Below, one piece after another: positions 19,605 through 28,431 of a stretch of 64,000 nt of DNA. The translations under genes and the position numbers were made by a program. The notes under the pieces are model-generated. The model worked only from the letters and a program-made list of their open reading frames with translations, searched no databases and had not been told where the DNA came from. Each line of letters begins with the position of its first letter. Position 1 is the first letter of the stretch. Source of the stretch: an uncultured Desulfovibrio sp. GTDB lineage: Bacteria > Desulfobacterota > Desulfovibrionia > Desulfovibrionales > Desulfovibrionaceae. The stretch covers positions 168,089-232,088 of the forward strand of contig CAJUMQ010000002.1 in the NCBI GenBank assembly GCA_910587035.1, written 5' to 3'.

Positions 19605-19877
19605 ATGACCAAAAAAGAATTTGTGGACATGCTGGTAAAAAAACATGCCCTGCCGCGGCCAGAGGCAGAAAAAATACTCAATGCCTTTCTGGATTCCGTT
19701 GAGGATGCCCTGGCCACGGACGGCAATCTGCTTGTGCGCAATTTTGGCGCATTCAAGGTGGTAAGGCATCAGGCCCGGTCTGGCCGCAATCCGCGCACAG
19801 GCGAGCTCATAAGCATCCCGGAATCGTCCACAATAGTTTTCAGAGCCTCAAAATCCCTGACCGATCTCATCAACTGA
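19605..19877 (+). CDS. HU/IHF family DNA-binding protein
   Basis: The 90-residue nucleoid protein starts MTKKEFVDMLVKKHALP. It has the helical dimerisation part and the beta-arm sequence NFGAFKVVRHQARSGRNPRTGE that wraps the DNA minor groove. The GRNPxTGE arm is HU-like and does not discriminate HU from IHF. The ATG at 19605 follows AGGGAGG; an upstream ATG at 19563 lacks such a site. It is divergent from cinA with a very A/T-rich stretch (about 19525-19560, containing TATAAT) between them that probably holds the promoter. Confidence 0.92.
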   Translation: MTKKEFVDMLVKKHALPRPEAEKILNAFLDSVEDALATDGNLLVRNFGAFKVVRHQARSGRNPRTGELISIPESSTIVFRASKSLTDLIN

Positions 19878-20089
19878 GAGCCACAGGCCAGCCGGAGGGA
19901 ATAAAATTGCAACTGGCTTGCGAACAACGGCATTGGTTTAATGAATGTATGTTTCCAAGGTGATGAAAATCCAATCCATATCGCGGGCTTGCACCTGCCG
20001 CGCAATAAAAATCTTGCAATTTTTCTGATTGTTTGCTACATGTCTTTTTTGTTTTAAATTTTGGTCATTTGCCGAAGGGGGTGATTCTG

Positions 20090-20293
20090 TTGCCGGGAGT
20101 TTTCCTGAACGAGGACGATTACAACTTTGACATCGCTCTGCGCAGATTTAAGAAGCAGGTGGAAAAGGCTGGCATTCTTTCAGAAATGAAGAAGCGCCAG
20201 CATTATGAAAAGCCAAGCGTCATGCGCAAGAAGAAAAAGGCCGCAGCCCGCAAAAGGCTGATGAAGAAAATGCGCAAGCTCAACATGTCCTAG
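20090..20293 (+). CDS. rpsU: 30S ribosomal protein S21 (TTG start)
   Basis: The 67-residue protein reads MPGVFLNEDDYNFDIALRRF, with EKAGILSEMKKRQHYEKPS and a lysine/arginine-rich tail, the S21 pattern. The only start giving the usual N-terminus is TTG at 20090, preceded by GAAGGGGGTGA as Shine-Dalgarno. S21 helps recruit mRNA in the 30S subunit. It heads a macromolecular-synthesis cluster (yqeY, mutS2, dnaG, rpoD follow). Its TAG stop lies within CTAG at the end of an IS-like remnant, so the last residue and stop may come from the insertion. Confidence 0.93.
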   Translation: MPGVFLNEDDYNFDIALRRFKKQVEKAGILSEMKKRQHYEKPSVMRKKKKAAARKRLMKKMRKLNMS

Positions 20294-20501
20294 TGGATGC
20301 CAGGTTTTTCCTGTCGTAAAAACTTGAAGAGAGTAAAGCAAAAAACGTGGTTTTAGCTTTGTCTGCATCATGTTGGCGGAGCGCCATACTGACTATGCCA
20401 GGCATCAGTCGTTTTGCGCGGCGCAGTTTCATTCGCGGCAGCCATCTGACCTCTTCTTTCGGTATGCCTATAGTGTATGTCTCTTGCAAGTAGACATGCA
20501 C
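20291..20501 (-). pseudogene. IS-like gene remnant (C-terminal fragment)
   Basis: On the minus strand an open frame encodes IGIPKEEVRWLPRMKLRRA... and ends ALLSSSFYDRKNLAST just after the rpsU stop. The same C-terminal codons occur at the right edge of the window (ALRSSCFYDSKNMTSH, stop TAG at 63951-63949). The two align over about 50 bases. Here one base is missing near the end, so the element's TAG is out of frame. I cannot name the family; a transposase C-terminus is the likeliest reading because an otherwise unrelated sequence recurs at two loci. Only the last 70 or so codons remain, with no upstream continuation. Confidence 0.5.
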
Positions 20502-20621
20502 GCCCGGCCGCGAAAGCGGGCGGCACGGCCAATGGCGGACAGCAAAACCGTGTTTTGTTGTGAAAGGCCAGGCCGCAGGGTTGAGATTGAGAAAATTTCA
20601 ACTGACAAATACCATAATATT

Positions 20622-20660
20622 GCGGAAAATTCTTTATCTATTAAATAAAGAATTTTCCGC
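20622..20660 (+). terminator. 16-bp perfect inverted repeat with TTTCTT tail
   Basis: GCGGAAAATTCTTTAT and its exact complement flank a 7-base loop, followed by TTTCTTGTCC. On the plus strand this looks like an intrinsic terminator for transcripts reading out of the rpsU/IS remnant. It would separate rpsU from yqeY unless read through. It could instead be an old element end. The rest of the 438-base gap 20294-20731 shows only the IS-like remnant and a CCGCGAAAGCGG hairpin near 20508. Confidence 0.6.
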
Positions 20661-20731
20661 TTTCTTGTCCAATTGCGCCAGTCTGTCCTTGCGCATCCCT
20701 TCATTTTAACGCGCATTTTTAAGGATATCCC

Positions 20732-21193
20732 ATGACTTTGAACGAAAGGATTGAAAAGGAATATGTGCAGGCCTACAAGGCCAGGGATGCAGTGCGCCTT
20801 GGCGTGCTGCGCCTTTTAAAAACCGCGGCCCGCAACCGTCTGGTGGAATTGTGCCGTACTGATGGCACCCTGGCCGATGATGAGCTCATGGATGTCATCA
20901 TCAGGCAGGCCAAACAGCGCCAGGATTCCATTGAACAGTACAATGCGGCCAACCGCCCCGATCTTGCGGCCAGGGAAGAGGGAGAGCTCGCCATACTGCG
21001 CGAGTATTTGCCACAAATGCTCGATGAAGCCGCCCTTGCCCAGGCCATAGATGATGCCATCGCCAGTACTGGCGCCACCGGGCCAGGTGACATGGGCCGT
21101 GTCATTGGCCTGGTCATGGGCGCAAACAAGGGCCGAGTGGATGGCAAGGCCGTCTCGGCGGAGGTCAAAAAAAGACTTTGCGCCAAGGGCTGA
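20732..21193 (+). CDS. yqeY: GatB/YqeY domain protein
   Basis: The 153-residue protein matches the YqeY family: TLNERIEKEYVQAYKARDAVRLGVLRLLK at the start, a central RQAKQRQDSIEQY segment and a C-terminal GRVDGKAVSAEVKKRL. The fold equals the tRNA-binding tail of the GatB amidotransferase subunit. Its role alone is unknown, probably tRNA-related. The start follows AAGGA. Such genes often sit between rpsU and dnaG in bacteria. The next gene, mutS2, begins about 256 bases later with no feature evident in the gap. Confidence 0.92.
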   Translation: MTLNERIEKEYVQAYKARDAVRLGVLRLLKTAARNRLVELCRTDGTLADDELMDVIIRQAKQRQDSIEQYNAANRPDLAAREEGELAILREYLPQMLDEAALAQAIDDAIASTGATGPGDMGRVIGLVMGANKGRVDGKAVSAEVKKRLCAKG

Positions 21194-21449
21194 TCCACGG
21201 TTCTGGCCGCTCCCCTTGCCAGTCAGGCGGCATGTATTATTATTTATGAGAATGTCCCAACTTCAACTCTGCTGCCTGGCGTATGTGCTTGCTCAGATGG
21301 GCCATGCGGCTGGAACACTGCAAGGGAGCCTTTTTCAATTCCCATACCATGCCTGTTGACCGCATCAAGGCGAAAATACTGGCTTTGCCCGTTAAGATTT
21401 GCAAAATTATAATTTAGGCCACTATTTATTTAATGGTCGCAAACAACAT

Positions 21450-23801
21450 ATGATTCATCCCCGCACTTTACATTCACTGGAATTTGACAAGGTTGTCGCC
21501 TATCTTGAAAGCCTCTGCATCTCCAGTGCCGGGCGCATTCTCGCCGCAGCGACAAAACCTCTGGAAAATGCGGATGAAGCCGCCCGCGCTTTTTCCATGC
21601 TTGCGGAATACCAGATCTGGGTCTCCAGCCCGACAAATATAAAATTCACGCTGACCGCATATCCGGATGTTGCCATTCTCCTGGACAACCTTGGCTTGCC
21701 CGGACAATCCTCTCCGGATCTGGACGCATTCTGGGCATTGCGGCAAATGCTGCGCGAGGCCAAAAAGGCCCATGATTCCCTTTGCGATGCAGCCCATTGC
21801 CAGCATTGGCCGCATCTGCACGAACTGGCCCAGAGCTGTGACATGCCAGAGCAGCTCATTGCCGCCCTCAACCGTTGCATATCCGATGACGGCTACCTGA
21901 AGGATGAAAGCTCACCAGGCTTGTACCGCCTGCGCAATGAATTGCGGGCTCTCCACCAGGGCTGCCTGCGCAAGGTCAGGGATTATGCGCAGCAATACAA
22001 CATGCTGCCATATCTGCAGGATGAGTTCATGACGCTCTCCTCGGATCGTTATGTGCTGCCGCTTAAGGCCAATTTCAAGGGCAGAATGCAGGGCATAATC
22101 CATGATTGGTCCCAAACCGGGGAGACATGCTACTTTGAGCCAATGTTTCTGGTGGAAATCAACAACCGCCTACAGGAACTCAAGCATGAGGAGCGCGAGG
22201 AGGAGAGAAAGATAATTGATTATCTTGCCGGCCTGCTAAATGACGCCCTCCCGGGCGCGCGCGCTGCAAACAGTCTTCTTGCCCGCATTGATCTGCTCAA
22301 TGCCAAAAAGCTGCTTGCTGATTATCTGGATTGCGCTTCGCCCACATTCAGCGATGCTGACCAGGGCATTGAGCTTTTGGCTGCCAGGCATCCCTTGCTT
22401 GCTCTTTCTCGCCAGGAAACTGGGGAGAAACCACGCGGCGACAGGCAAAATCCAGTGCGCCCCCTGGACATAATTCTGCGCCCTGGCGACAGGGTTCTGG
22501 TGATTACCGGCGGCAATGCCGGCGGCAAGACCGTTTGCCTCAAAACCATGGGGCTCCTGGCGGTGATGGCCATGAGCGGGCTGCCAATTTCTGCCGCATC
22601 CGGCTCGCATCTGCCCTGGTTTGACCGCGTGGACGCCTTCATTGGCGATGAACAGAGTCTTGACGACAATGTCTCCACCTTCACCGCCCAGATCGACCAT
22701 CTCTCCAAGGCCTGGAAATATCTGGACGGTCATGGCCTGGCTCTGCTTGATGAGTTTGGCGCCGGCACAGATCCCGCCGAAGGCGCCGCTCTTGCCCAGG
22801 CAGTTCTGGATGGCCTGCTGGACAAGAAATGTTTTGTGCTTGCCGCAACGCATTTTCCCGCGCTCAAATCCTATGCCCTGACCAAGGCTGGCGTTCGCGC
22901 AGCCTCCATGCTCTTCACGCCTGACACAGGCCGCCCCATGTTCAAGATAGCCTATGATCAGGTGGGCTCGAGCCAGGCGCTCCATGTAGCCCAGGCACAT
23001 GGAATGCCAGAGGAGATTTTGGCCAGAGCCAGACATTATCTGCTTCAGGATGGTCAGGATCCAGATGCCATCATGGGTCGCCTCAATGCCATTGCCGCTG
23101 AGCGGGAGGCCGAGATAGAGGCGCTCAAGGCGGAAAGAGCCAGGGCTGACAGCATTCTCGCGGATAAACGCGAAAAGCTTGACAGGGAGCGGGCAAGGCT
23201 TAATGGGGACGTGCGCGCCAAAATATCCGAACTGATGCATGCCTGGAAATCGGGCCGTGCCAATGCCAGGCAAACCATAAAACAGATGTCCGGCCTGCGC
23301 GAGGAGCTTGGTCTCGGCCCCATCGAGGAATCGCCATCGGTACTGCCGGAAAAAACCGAATTCAAGATTGGCCAGACCGTTCTGCATACGGGGTTTAATC
23401 GACGCGGGGTCATCCGCGATGTGGATGGGCGCAAAAAACGTGTGCGCCTGGATATGAATGGCGTGAGCCTGTGGGCCGACATGAAGGATTTGCGCGACAG
23501 CATCGGCTCCTCCAGGGAAAAGACCGGCACAGCCAGCAAATCCATCCCTACCGGTGGGGGATCCCTCAGCCTGGATGTGCGCGGAATGCGCGCCGATGAG
23601 GCCATAGCCGAAATTGAGCGCTTTCTGGATCGGGCCATCCTTGCCGGCTTTGGCGAGGTTGAGATTGTGCATGGTCGTGGGACTGGAGCCCTGCGGCGTC
23701 AGATCCACGATTTTTTGCGAACCTTCCCTGCCATCTCCAGCTTTGCATTGGCTCCGGAAGATCGCGGAGGCGATGGCATGACCATTGTTTCCATGAACTG
23801 A
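21450..23801 (+). CDS. mutS2: MutS2, ribosome/DNA ATPase with Smr domain
   Basis: The 783-residue protein has the MutS core domains without the mismatch-recognition domain, a Walker A motif TGGNAGGKT (near residue 353), a LLDEFGAGTDPAEG Walker B/signature region, a long helical coiled-coil (about residues 545-640) and a C-terminal Smr domain (LDVRGMRADEA, HGRGTGALR). MutS2 suppresses recombination and, in Bacillus, rescues collided ribosomes. The start at 21450 (MIHPRTLHSLEFDKV) matches the family; an upstream start at 21399 is unlikely. No good Shine-Dalgarno is visible. dnaG begins 12 bases after its stop. Confidence 0.95.
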   Translation: MIHPRTLHSLEFDKVVAYLESLCISSAGRILAAATKPLENADEAARAFSMLAEYQIWVSSPTNIKFTLTAYPDVAILLDNLGLPGQSSPDLDAFWALRQMLREAKKAHDSLCDAAHCQHWPHLHELAQSCDMPEQLIAALNRCISDDGYLKDESSPGLYRLRNELRALHQGCLRKVRDYAQQYNMLPYLQDEFMTLSSDRYVLPLKANFKGRMQGIIHDWSQTGETCYFEPMFLVEINNRLQELKHEEREEERKIIDYLAGLLNDALPGARAANSLLARIDLLNAKKLLADYLDCASPTFSDADQGIELLAARHPLLALSRQETGEKPRGDRQNPVRPLDIILRPGDRVLVITGGNAGGKTVCLKTMGLLAVMAMSGLPISAASGSHLPWFDRVDAFIGDEQSLDDNVSTFTAQIDHLSKAWKYLDGHGLALLDEFGAGTDPAEGAALAQAVLDGLLDKKCFVLAATHFPALKSYALTKAGVRAASMLFTPDTGRPMFKIAYDQVGSSQALHVAQAHGMPEEILARARHYLLQDGQDPDAIMGRLNAIAAEREAEIEALKAERARADSILADKREKLDRERARLNGDVRAKISELMHAWKSGRANARQTIKQMSGLREELGLGPIEESPSVLPEKTEFKIGQTVLHTGFNRRGVIRDVDGRKKRVRLDMNGVSLWADMKDLRDSIGSSREKTGTASKSIPTGGGSLSLDVRGMRADEAIAEIERFLDRAILAGFGEVEIVHGRGTGALRRQIHDFLRTFPAISSFALAPEDRGGDGMTIVSMN

Positions 23802-23812
23802 GATGACATGCC

Positions 23813-25525
23813 ATGCGCAGCAGCCAGGCAATTCAGGCAATAAAGGAGCGAATCAGCATAGTGGATCTTGTACGCCGCTATGTTGATCTCAAGGGCAATG
23901 GCCAGCATTACGTGGCGCCCTGCCCCTTTCATCAGGAAACAAAACCATCTTTTTCGGTCAATGCCGAAAAGGGATTTTTCTATTGTTTTGGCTGCCAGGC
24001 CAGCGGAGATATTTTTGAGTTCTACAGCCGCATAAACGGGGTTGATTTTGCCGAGAGCCTGGCCCAGCTTGCCAGCGAGGCCGGCATATCGATTGAATAC
24101 GAAGGCAGGGACAAAAAGGGCTCCCAACATGATAAAAACGCCAGCGCAAGGCAGCTGATGCTGGCGATGCACGAGGCGGCCGGCCGCTACTTCTGTTCTG
24201 CCCTGGCTGGGGAAAAGGGCCAGGCTTGCCGCGCCTATATCAGGCAAAGGGGCATCTCGCCGGAGATTGTCGCGCATTTTGGCCTTGGCTGGGCGCCCGG
24301 TGGCTGGCGTAATCTGGCCGATGCACTGCGAGCTCTGGGCTATGGGCCGGATCAGGCCTGCGAGGCCGGTCTTCTGGCCAAATCCAGTGGTGGCGTCTGT
24401 TATGACCGCTTTCGCGGGCGCTTGATTTTTCCCATAAAGAGCCTGTCGGGGCAGATCGTCGCCTTTGGCGGCAGAATTATTGAGGATTGCGATGAGGCAA
24501 AATACATCAACAGCTCCGACACCCCCATCTACAGGAAGAAGGAGCACATATATGGGCTTGCCCAGGCCAGGCGGGGCATTTCCTCTAAAGGTTTTGCCAT
24601 ACTGACCGAAGGATACATGGATGTGCTGACCCTGCATCAATATGGCTATGACAATGGCATAGGAGTGCTGGGTACAGCACTTACGCCGGAGCAGATCCGC
24701 CGGATTTCGGGTTTCACATCCCGCATTGTCCTTGTTTTTGACGGGGATGGCGCCGGCCGCAAGGCTGCCCTGCGTTCCTGCGCGATGCTGCTTGCAAGGG
24801 GTCTGGCCTGTCCTGTCGTACATCTGCCGGATGGCGAGGACATTGACAGCTTTTTAAAAGCCGGGGGCAGGGATGCCTTTGACCAGCTCTGCAAATCCGC
24901 TCCTGAGGGCCTGCGCTATTGCGTTGGGGCTCTTTCCGCATTTGCGCCAAGGGAAGCTGTGGAATGGGTTAAAAACTTTCTGGCGGATGTCCAGGTTCCT
25001 GAACTCGCAAGCCCCTATGCAAGTCAGTTCGCACAGCTTCTTGGCATCTCCGAATCCGCCCTGCGCTCCGGCCTCTCTCCACACGACAAGTCCTGGGACA
25101 AAAATAGCGGGGGCACCCTGCACAACATTGAAAACATGCGCGATGTCCAGATTATGATCTTTGCCATCCGGTATCCCGAAAGAATGAATGATTTGCGCGA
25201 TCTGGGCGCCGATCTGGCCCTGAAGTCCGCAGCTGCCCGCAATTTGTGGGCCATTCTCGAACAATATGGAGCCCAAGAGGCTTTCTATCATCTCAACGAG
25301 CGTCAAAAAAATTTCTGGCGCACCCACCGCGGCCCCGGCTCCGCCCCGCTGACAAATGCTGACCAGGAGCTGGTCTGCCTGAAACTGGAACTTGAAAAAT
25401 TTTATGAGGCTGCCCGCAAAGCCTCTCTTTCTGCCGCAATCGCGGAAAACGCGGGCGGCGATTTTGCCGCTGATCTGGAGTATCTCAGAGCGCTTCAGGA
25501 AACAACGGGGGGAAAAAATGAGTAA
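23813..25525 (+). CDS. dnaG: DNA primase
   Basis: The 570-residue enzyme synthesises RNA primers at replication forks. Its N-terminal CHC2 zinc finger is intact (Cys37, His40, Cys58, Cys61, with KGFFYCFGCQASGD). The catalytic TOPRIM domain has TEGYMDVLTLHQYG and the acidic DGDGAGRKA motif. The C-terminal region would bind DnaB helicase. The gene follows mutS2 closely and overlaps rpoD by 8 bases, giving coupled expression of primase and sigma factor, as in classical macromolecular synthesis operons. Confidence 0.97.
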   Translation: MRSSQAIQAIKERISIVDLVRRYVDLKGNGQHYVAPCPFHQETKPSFSVNAEKGFFYCFGCQASGDIFEFYSRINGVDFAESLAQLASEAGISIEYEGRDKKGSQHDKNASARQLMLAMHEAAGRYFCSALAGEKGQACRAYIRQRGISPEIVAHFGLGWAPGGWRNLADALRALGYGPDQACEAGLLAKSSGGVCYDRFRGRLIFPIKSLSGQIVAFGGRIIEDCDEAKYINSSDTPIYRKKEHIYGLAQARRGISSKGFAILTEGYMDVLTLHQYGYDNGIGVLGTALTPEQIRRISGFTSRIVLVFDGDGAGRKAALRSCAMLLARGLACPVVHLPDGEDIDSFLKAGGRDAFDQLCKSAPEGLRYCVGALSAFAPREAVEWVKNFLADVQVPELASPYASQFAQLLGISESALRSGLSPHDKSWDKNSGGTLHNIENMRDVQIMIFAIRYPERMNDLRDLGADLALKSAAARNLWAILEQYGAQEAFYHLNERQKNFWRTHRGPGSAPLTNADQELVCLKLELEKFYEAARKASLSAAIAENAGGDFAADLEYLRALQETTGGKNE

Positions 25526-27287
25526 TTTGAAAAATATACCTCAATTCCAGATGCTCATCGACAAGGGCAAGGGCACCGGTTTTCTGACCTATGAGGAAGT
25601 GAACAAGGCCCTCCCGGGAGAAATGAACAATTCCGAACAGCTCGAGGAAATAATAAGCACCTTCGAGCAGTTCGAAATTATCATTGTCGATTCCGAAAAG
25701 GACGCCAAAAAACTGTCATCAGTAAGCGATCCTGTTGACGAACTTGCCAACGCAGGCCTTGATCTGGGGGAAGGGGATGAAACAGGCGACTATTCATCCC
25801 GCAGCACAGACCCGGTGCGCATGTATCTGCGCGAGATGGGCGCTGTTCCCCTGCTCGATCGCGATGGCGAGGTGGTCATTGCCAAAAAGATAGAGATGGG
25901 CGAGCAGGAAGTGCTCTATGCCCTGGTGGAAGTTCCCGTGGCGGTGGAGGAATTGATCCATGTCGGCGACGATCTGCGGCAGAACCGCATCAAGCTTAAG
26001 GATGTGGTAAAAACCATTGAGGAGGATGATCCATCTGAAGATGAAATGAACCAGAGGACAAGGGTCATCAGCCTGCTTGAGGAAATCAAGGCTGTATTCA
26101 AGAAAAAGAAAAAAATCTATCAGAAGCTGGATGACTGCTGCACCCTTGAAAGGCGCGTAACTGCCCTGCAAAAGGAGATAATAGCCTTCAAGGATGAGAT
26201 AGTCAGCCGTCTGCGAGACATCAAGCTGGAAAAGACCCTCATCGACAGGGTTATTGAAACCGTGGAGGATTATGTCCAGCAGATGCACAACTGCCAGCGG
26301 GATCTTTCCGCATACATTCTGGCCACCGGCCGCACACAGGCGGACATCCAGGAGCTGTTTGACCATCTTGACCACCGTGAAATCAATCCTGCCGATGCCG
26401 CCCGCGAACTGAAGCTCATGAGCGTGGACGAGCTTTTCTCCTTCAAGGAAATGATCGTGGGCAAGATTGAAATCCTCAAGCGCCTGCAGGAGAAATGCTG
26501 CCACACGGTTGGCGATCTGGAAGAAGTGCTCTGGCGCATAAAGCGCGGCAATAATGCGGCCATGCGCGCCAAGCAGGAGCTAATCCGCTCCAATTTGCGC
26601 CTTGTGGTATCCATAGCCAAAAAATACACCAATCGCGGGCTTCAGTTTCTTGACCTCATTCAGGAAGGCAATATTGGCCTGATGAAGGCAGTGGACAAGT
26701 TTGAGTATCAGCGCGGTTACAAATTTTCCACCTATGCTACCTGGTGGATCCGCCAGGCCATCACCAGAGCCATTGCCGATCAGGCCAGAACCATTCGCAT
26801 CCCTGTGCACATGATCGAAACCATCAACAAGCTCATTCGCACATCGCGCTACCTGGTGCAGGAGCTTGGCCGCGATCCCACCCCGGAGGAAATCGCGGAA
26901 CGTATGGAATATCCTGTGGACAAGGTCAAAAAAGTTCTCAAAATCGCCAAGGAGCCCATCTCTCTGGAAACACCCATCGGCGATGAGGAGGACTCCAGCC
27001 TCGGTGATTTTATTGAGGACAAGAAGGCTGTGGCCCCGGCTGAGGAGGTCATCAACACAAAGCTTTCAGAACTGCTGGAGGCTGTGCTTGCGGACCTGAC
27101 GCCAAGGGAGGAGCAGGTTCTGCGCAAAAGATTCGGCATTGCCGAAAATAGCGACCATACACTGGAGGAAGTGGGCAAGGATTTTAATGTGACCCGCGAG
27201 CGTATCCGCCAGATCGAGGCCAAGGCATTGCGCAAGCTGCGTCATCCAGTGCGCAGCCAGCTTCTCAGGTCTTTCTATGAAAATTAA
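25518..27287 (+). CDS. rpoD: RNA polymerase primary sigma factor RpoD (sigma-70)
   Basis: The 589-residue protein has region 1.1 at the N terminus, region 1.2 (DPVRMYLREMGAVPLL), a large non-conserved insert, region 2 (LRLVVSIAKKYTNRGLQFLD, YKFSTYATWWIRQAITRA), region 3, and region 4 (TLEEVGKDFNVTRERIRQIE). It directs the core polymerase to -35/-10 promoters. The ATG at 25518 has a GGGGGG-rich Shine-Dalgarno and overlaps the dnaG stop; an in-frame start at 25392 lies inside dnaG. It is followed by the thermonuclease gene with a 11-base overlap. Confidence 0.97.
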   Translation: MSNLKNIPQFQMLIDKGKGTGFLTYEEVNKALPGEMNNSEQLEEIISTFEQFEIIIVDSEKDAKKLSSVSDPVDELANAGLDLGEGDETGDYSSRSTDPVRMYLREMGAVPLLDRDGEVVIAKKIEMGEQEVLYALVEVPVAVEELIHVGDDLRQNRIKLKDVVKTIEEDDPSEDEMNQRTRVISLLEEIKAVFKKKKKIYQKLDDCCTLERRVTALQKEIIAFKDEIVSRLRDIKLEKTLIDRVIETVEDYVQQMHNCQRDLSAYILATGRTQADIQELFDHLDHREINPADAARELKLMSVDELFSFKEMIVGKIEILKRLQEKCCHTVGDLEEVLWRIKRGNNAAMRAKQELIRSNLRLVVSIAKKYTNRGLQFLDLIQEGNIGLMKAVDKFEYQRGYKFSTYATWWIRQAITRAIADQARTIRIPVHMIETINKLIRTSRYLVQELGRDPTPEEIAERMEYPVDKVKKVLKIAKEPISLETPIGDEEDSSLGDFIEDKKAVAPAEEVINTKLSELLEAVLADLTPREEQVLRKRFGIAENSDHTLEEVGKDFNVTRERIRQIEAKALRKLRHPVRSQLLRSFYEN

Positions 27288-27957
27288 ACGGGCCATTGTC
27301 TGGCTGCTTATGGTCTGCCTGCCTCTTCTCTGTCCAACCCGGCAGGTCCATGCTGAAGATGCCTCGCATCCCGATGGCATTGTCGCCCACTGTTTTGATG
27401 GCGACACCATGAAGCTGCAGGATCGCCGCGTTGTGCGCCTGGCCGGCATAGATGCGCCGGAGATGCCCCGCAACGGCAAACCCGCGCAATTCTATGCCCG
27501 TCAGGCCAAAAAGGCTCTGGAGGGGCTGGCTCGTGGCCAGAAGGTGGGCCTGGTTTTTCCCGGCCTCAATCAGCATGACCGCTACGGGCGTCTCATTGCT
27601 GATGTCCGTCTGGAAAATGGCGAATCCCTTAATGAAAAACTGATTGAACAGGGAGCGGCATTTTTTTACCCGCATCAGGATCTGACTCCCGACTTTCAGG
27701 AAAAACTTGCCTCTCTCCAGGCGGATGCAATACAGGAAAGGCGTGGATTATGGGATTATCTGCTGGCACAGCCCCTGGCAAATCTCAATTATGTGGGCAA
27801 CCGGGCATCTCTGCGCTTTTTCCCGGCTGACTGTCCGGCAGTACAGACGATAAAGCCGCGCAACCGTGTCAATTTTGGCACACTCATGGATGCCTTTCTG
27901 GCCGGTTACGCCCCGGCCAGGGTTTGCCAATTCTGGCCGGATGCTCTGAAGCCATAG
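27277..27957 (+). CDS. Secreted thermonuclease (SNase family) with Ada-like zinc tail
   Basis: The 226-residue protein has a signal peptide (cleavage after VHA) and a staphylococcal-nuclease domain: FDGDTMKL, RLAGIDAPE and the DRYGR catalytic region are present. A C-terminal segment (about residues 172-220) with GNRASLRFFPADCP, RNRVNF and AGYAPARVC resembles the Ada metal-binding domain. It would degrade nucleic acid outside the cytoplasm. It starts within the end of rpoD. The tail has Cys but not all the usual Ada cysteines, so zinc binding is uncertain. Confidence 0.82.
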   Translation: MKIKRAIVWLLMVCLPLLCPTRQVHAEDASHPDGIVAHCFDGDTMKLQDRRVVRLAGIDAPEMPRNGKPAQFYARQAKKALEGLARGQKVGLVFPGLNQHDRYGRLIADVRLENGESLNEKLIEQGAAFFYPHQDLTPDFQEKLASLQADAIQERRGLWDYLLAQPLANLNYVGNRASLRFFPADCPAVQTIKPRNRVNFGTLMDAFLAGYAPARVCQFWPDALKP

Positions 27958-28008
27958 GGGGAGATTGCCTCTTCCCCAACTTGTCTGGGAGGAACGGCCT
28001 TTTGCGGC

Positions 28009-28431
28009 TTAATATCCCTTGATGTAATCGTCCAGGTTTTCTGCCGAACAGTTCTTGCTGACCCAGAATGCGGAGGCCCAGACCATCAGGGCCGTGGCCT
28101 GGGTGTCATCAAGAGTTTTGAGTTTTGATTCCAGGCTGGATTTGCTCGCTCCGTGGCGCATGTGGACTCCATTGAGATCACAGGCGTCCGTGACACGCAG
28201 AAGGAGATAGGACAGGCGCGTGCTCTCTGGCACAAGCTTGGTGTCCTTGTAGGCATCCACAATGGTTTTTAGTTCTGATGCGCTGAAAATCTGTTTAATG
28301 CCCGCTATCGCCCTAAAGAAAGTATCCACGGCCCAGGGCAGAATAAATTCCGCGCCCGCGCTTTTTGTGCGGAAATAATCCTTGAGCCAGCGCTCCTGAT
28401 CGGCGTTAATACGGGCTGCGACCTGTGGCAT
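28009..28431 (-). CDS. Conserved-looking hypothetical protein
   Basis: A 140-residue soluble protein beginning MPQVAARINADQERWLKDYF. I do not recognise the family. The start at 28431 has GGGGGC at the right distance; an ATG at 28443 is less well spaced. No signal peptide, membrane segment or catalytic motif stands out, and the composition suggests an all-alpha fold. It faces the thermonuclease gene convergently across 51 bases and has a 389-base intergenic region upstream shared with the chemoreceptor gene. No function is proposed. Confidence 0.6.
   Translation of the reverse strand: MPQVAARINADQERWLKDYFRTKSAGAEFILPWAVDTFFRAIAGIKQIFSASELKTIVDAYKDTKLVPESTRLSYLLLRVTDACDLNGVHMRHGASKSSLESKLKTLDDTQATALMVWASAFWVSKNCSAENLDDYIKGY

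Noticed and set aside
20310..20660. Possible structured RNA (6S, SRP, tmRNA or RNase P) between rpsU and yqeY
   Set aside because: None of the conserved cores of those RNAs is present; part of the region is better explained by the IS-like remnant.
22236..23840. A 534-codon minus-strand open frame opposite mutS2
   Set aside because: It runs antisense through a complete MutS2 with all motifs, has no recognisable domain, and reflects the G/C codon bias of the real gene.
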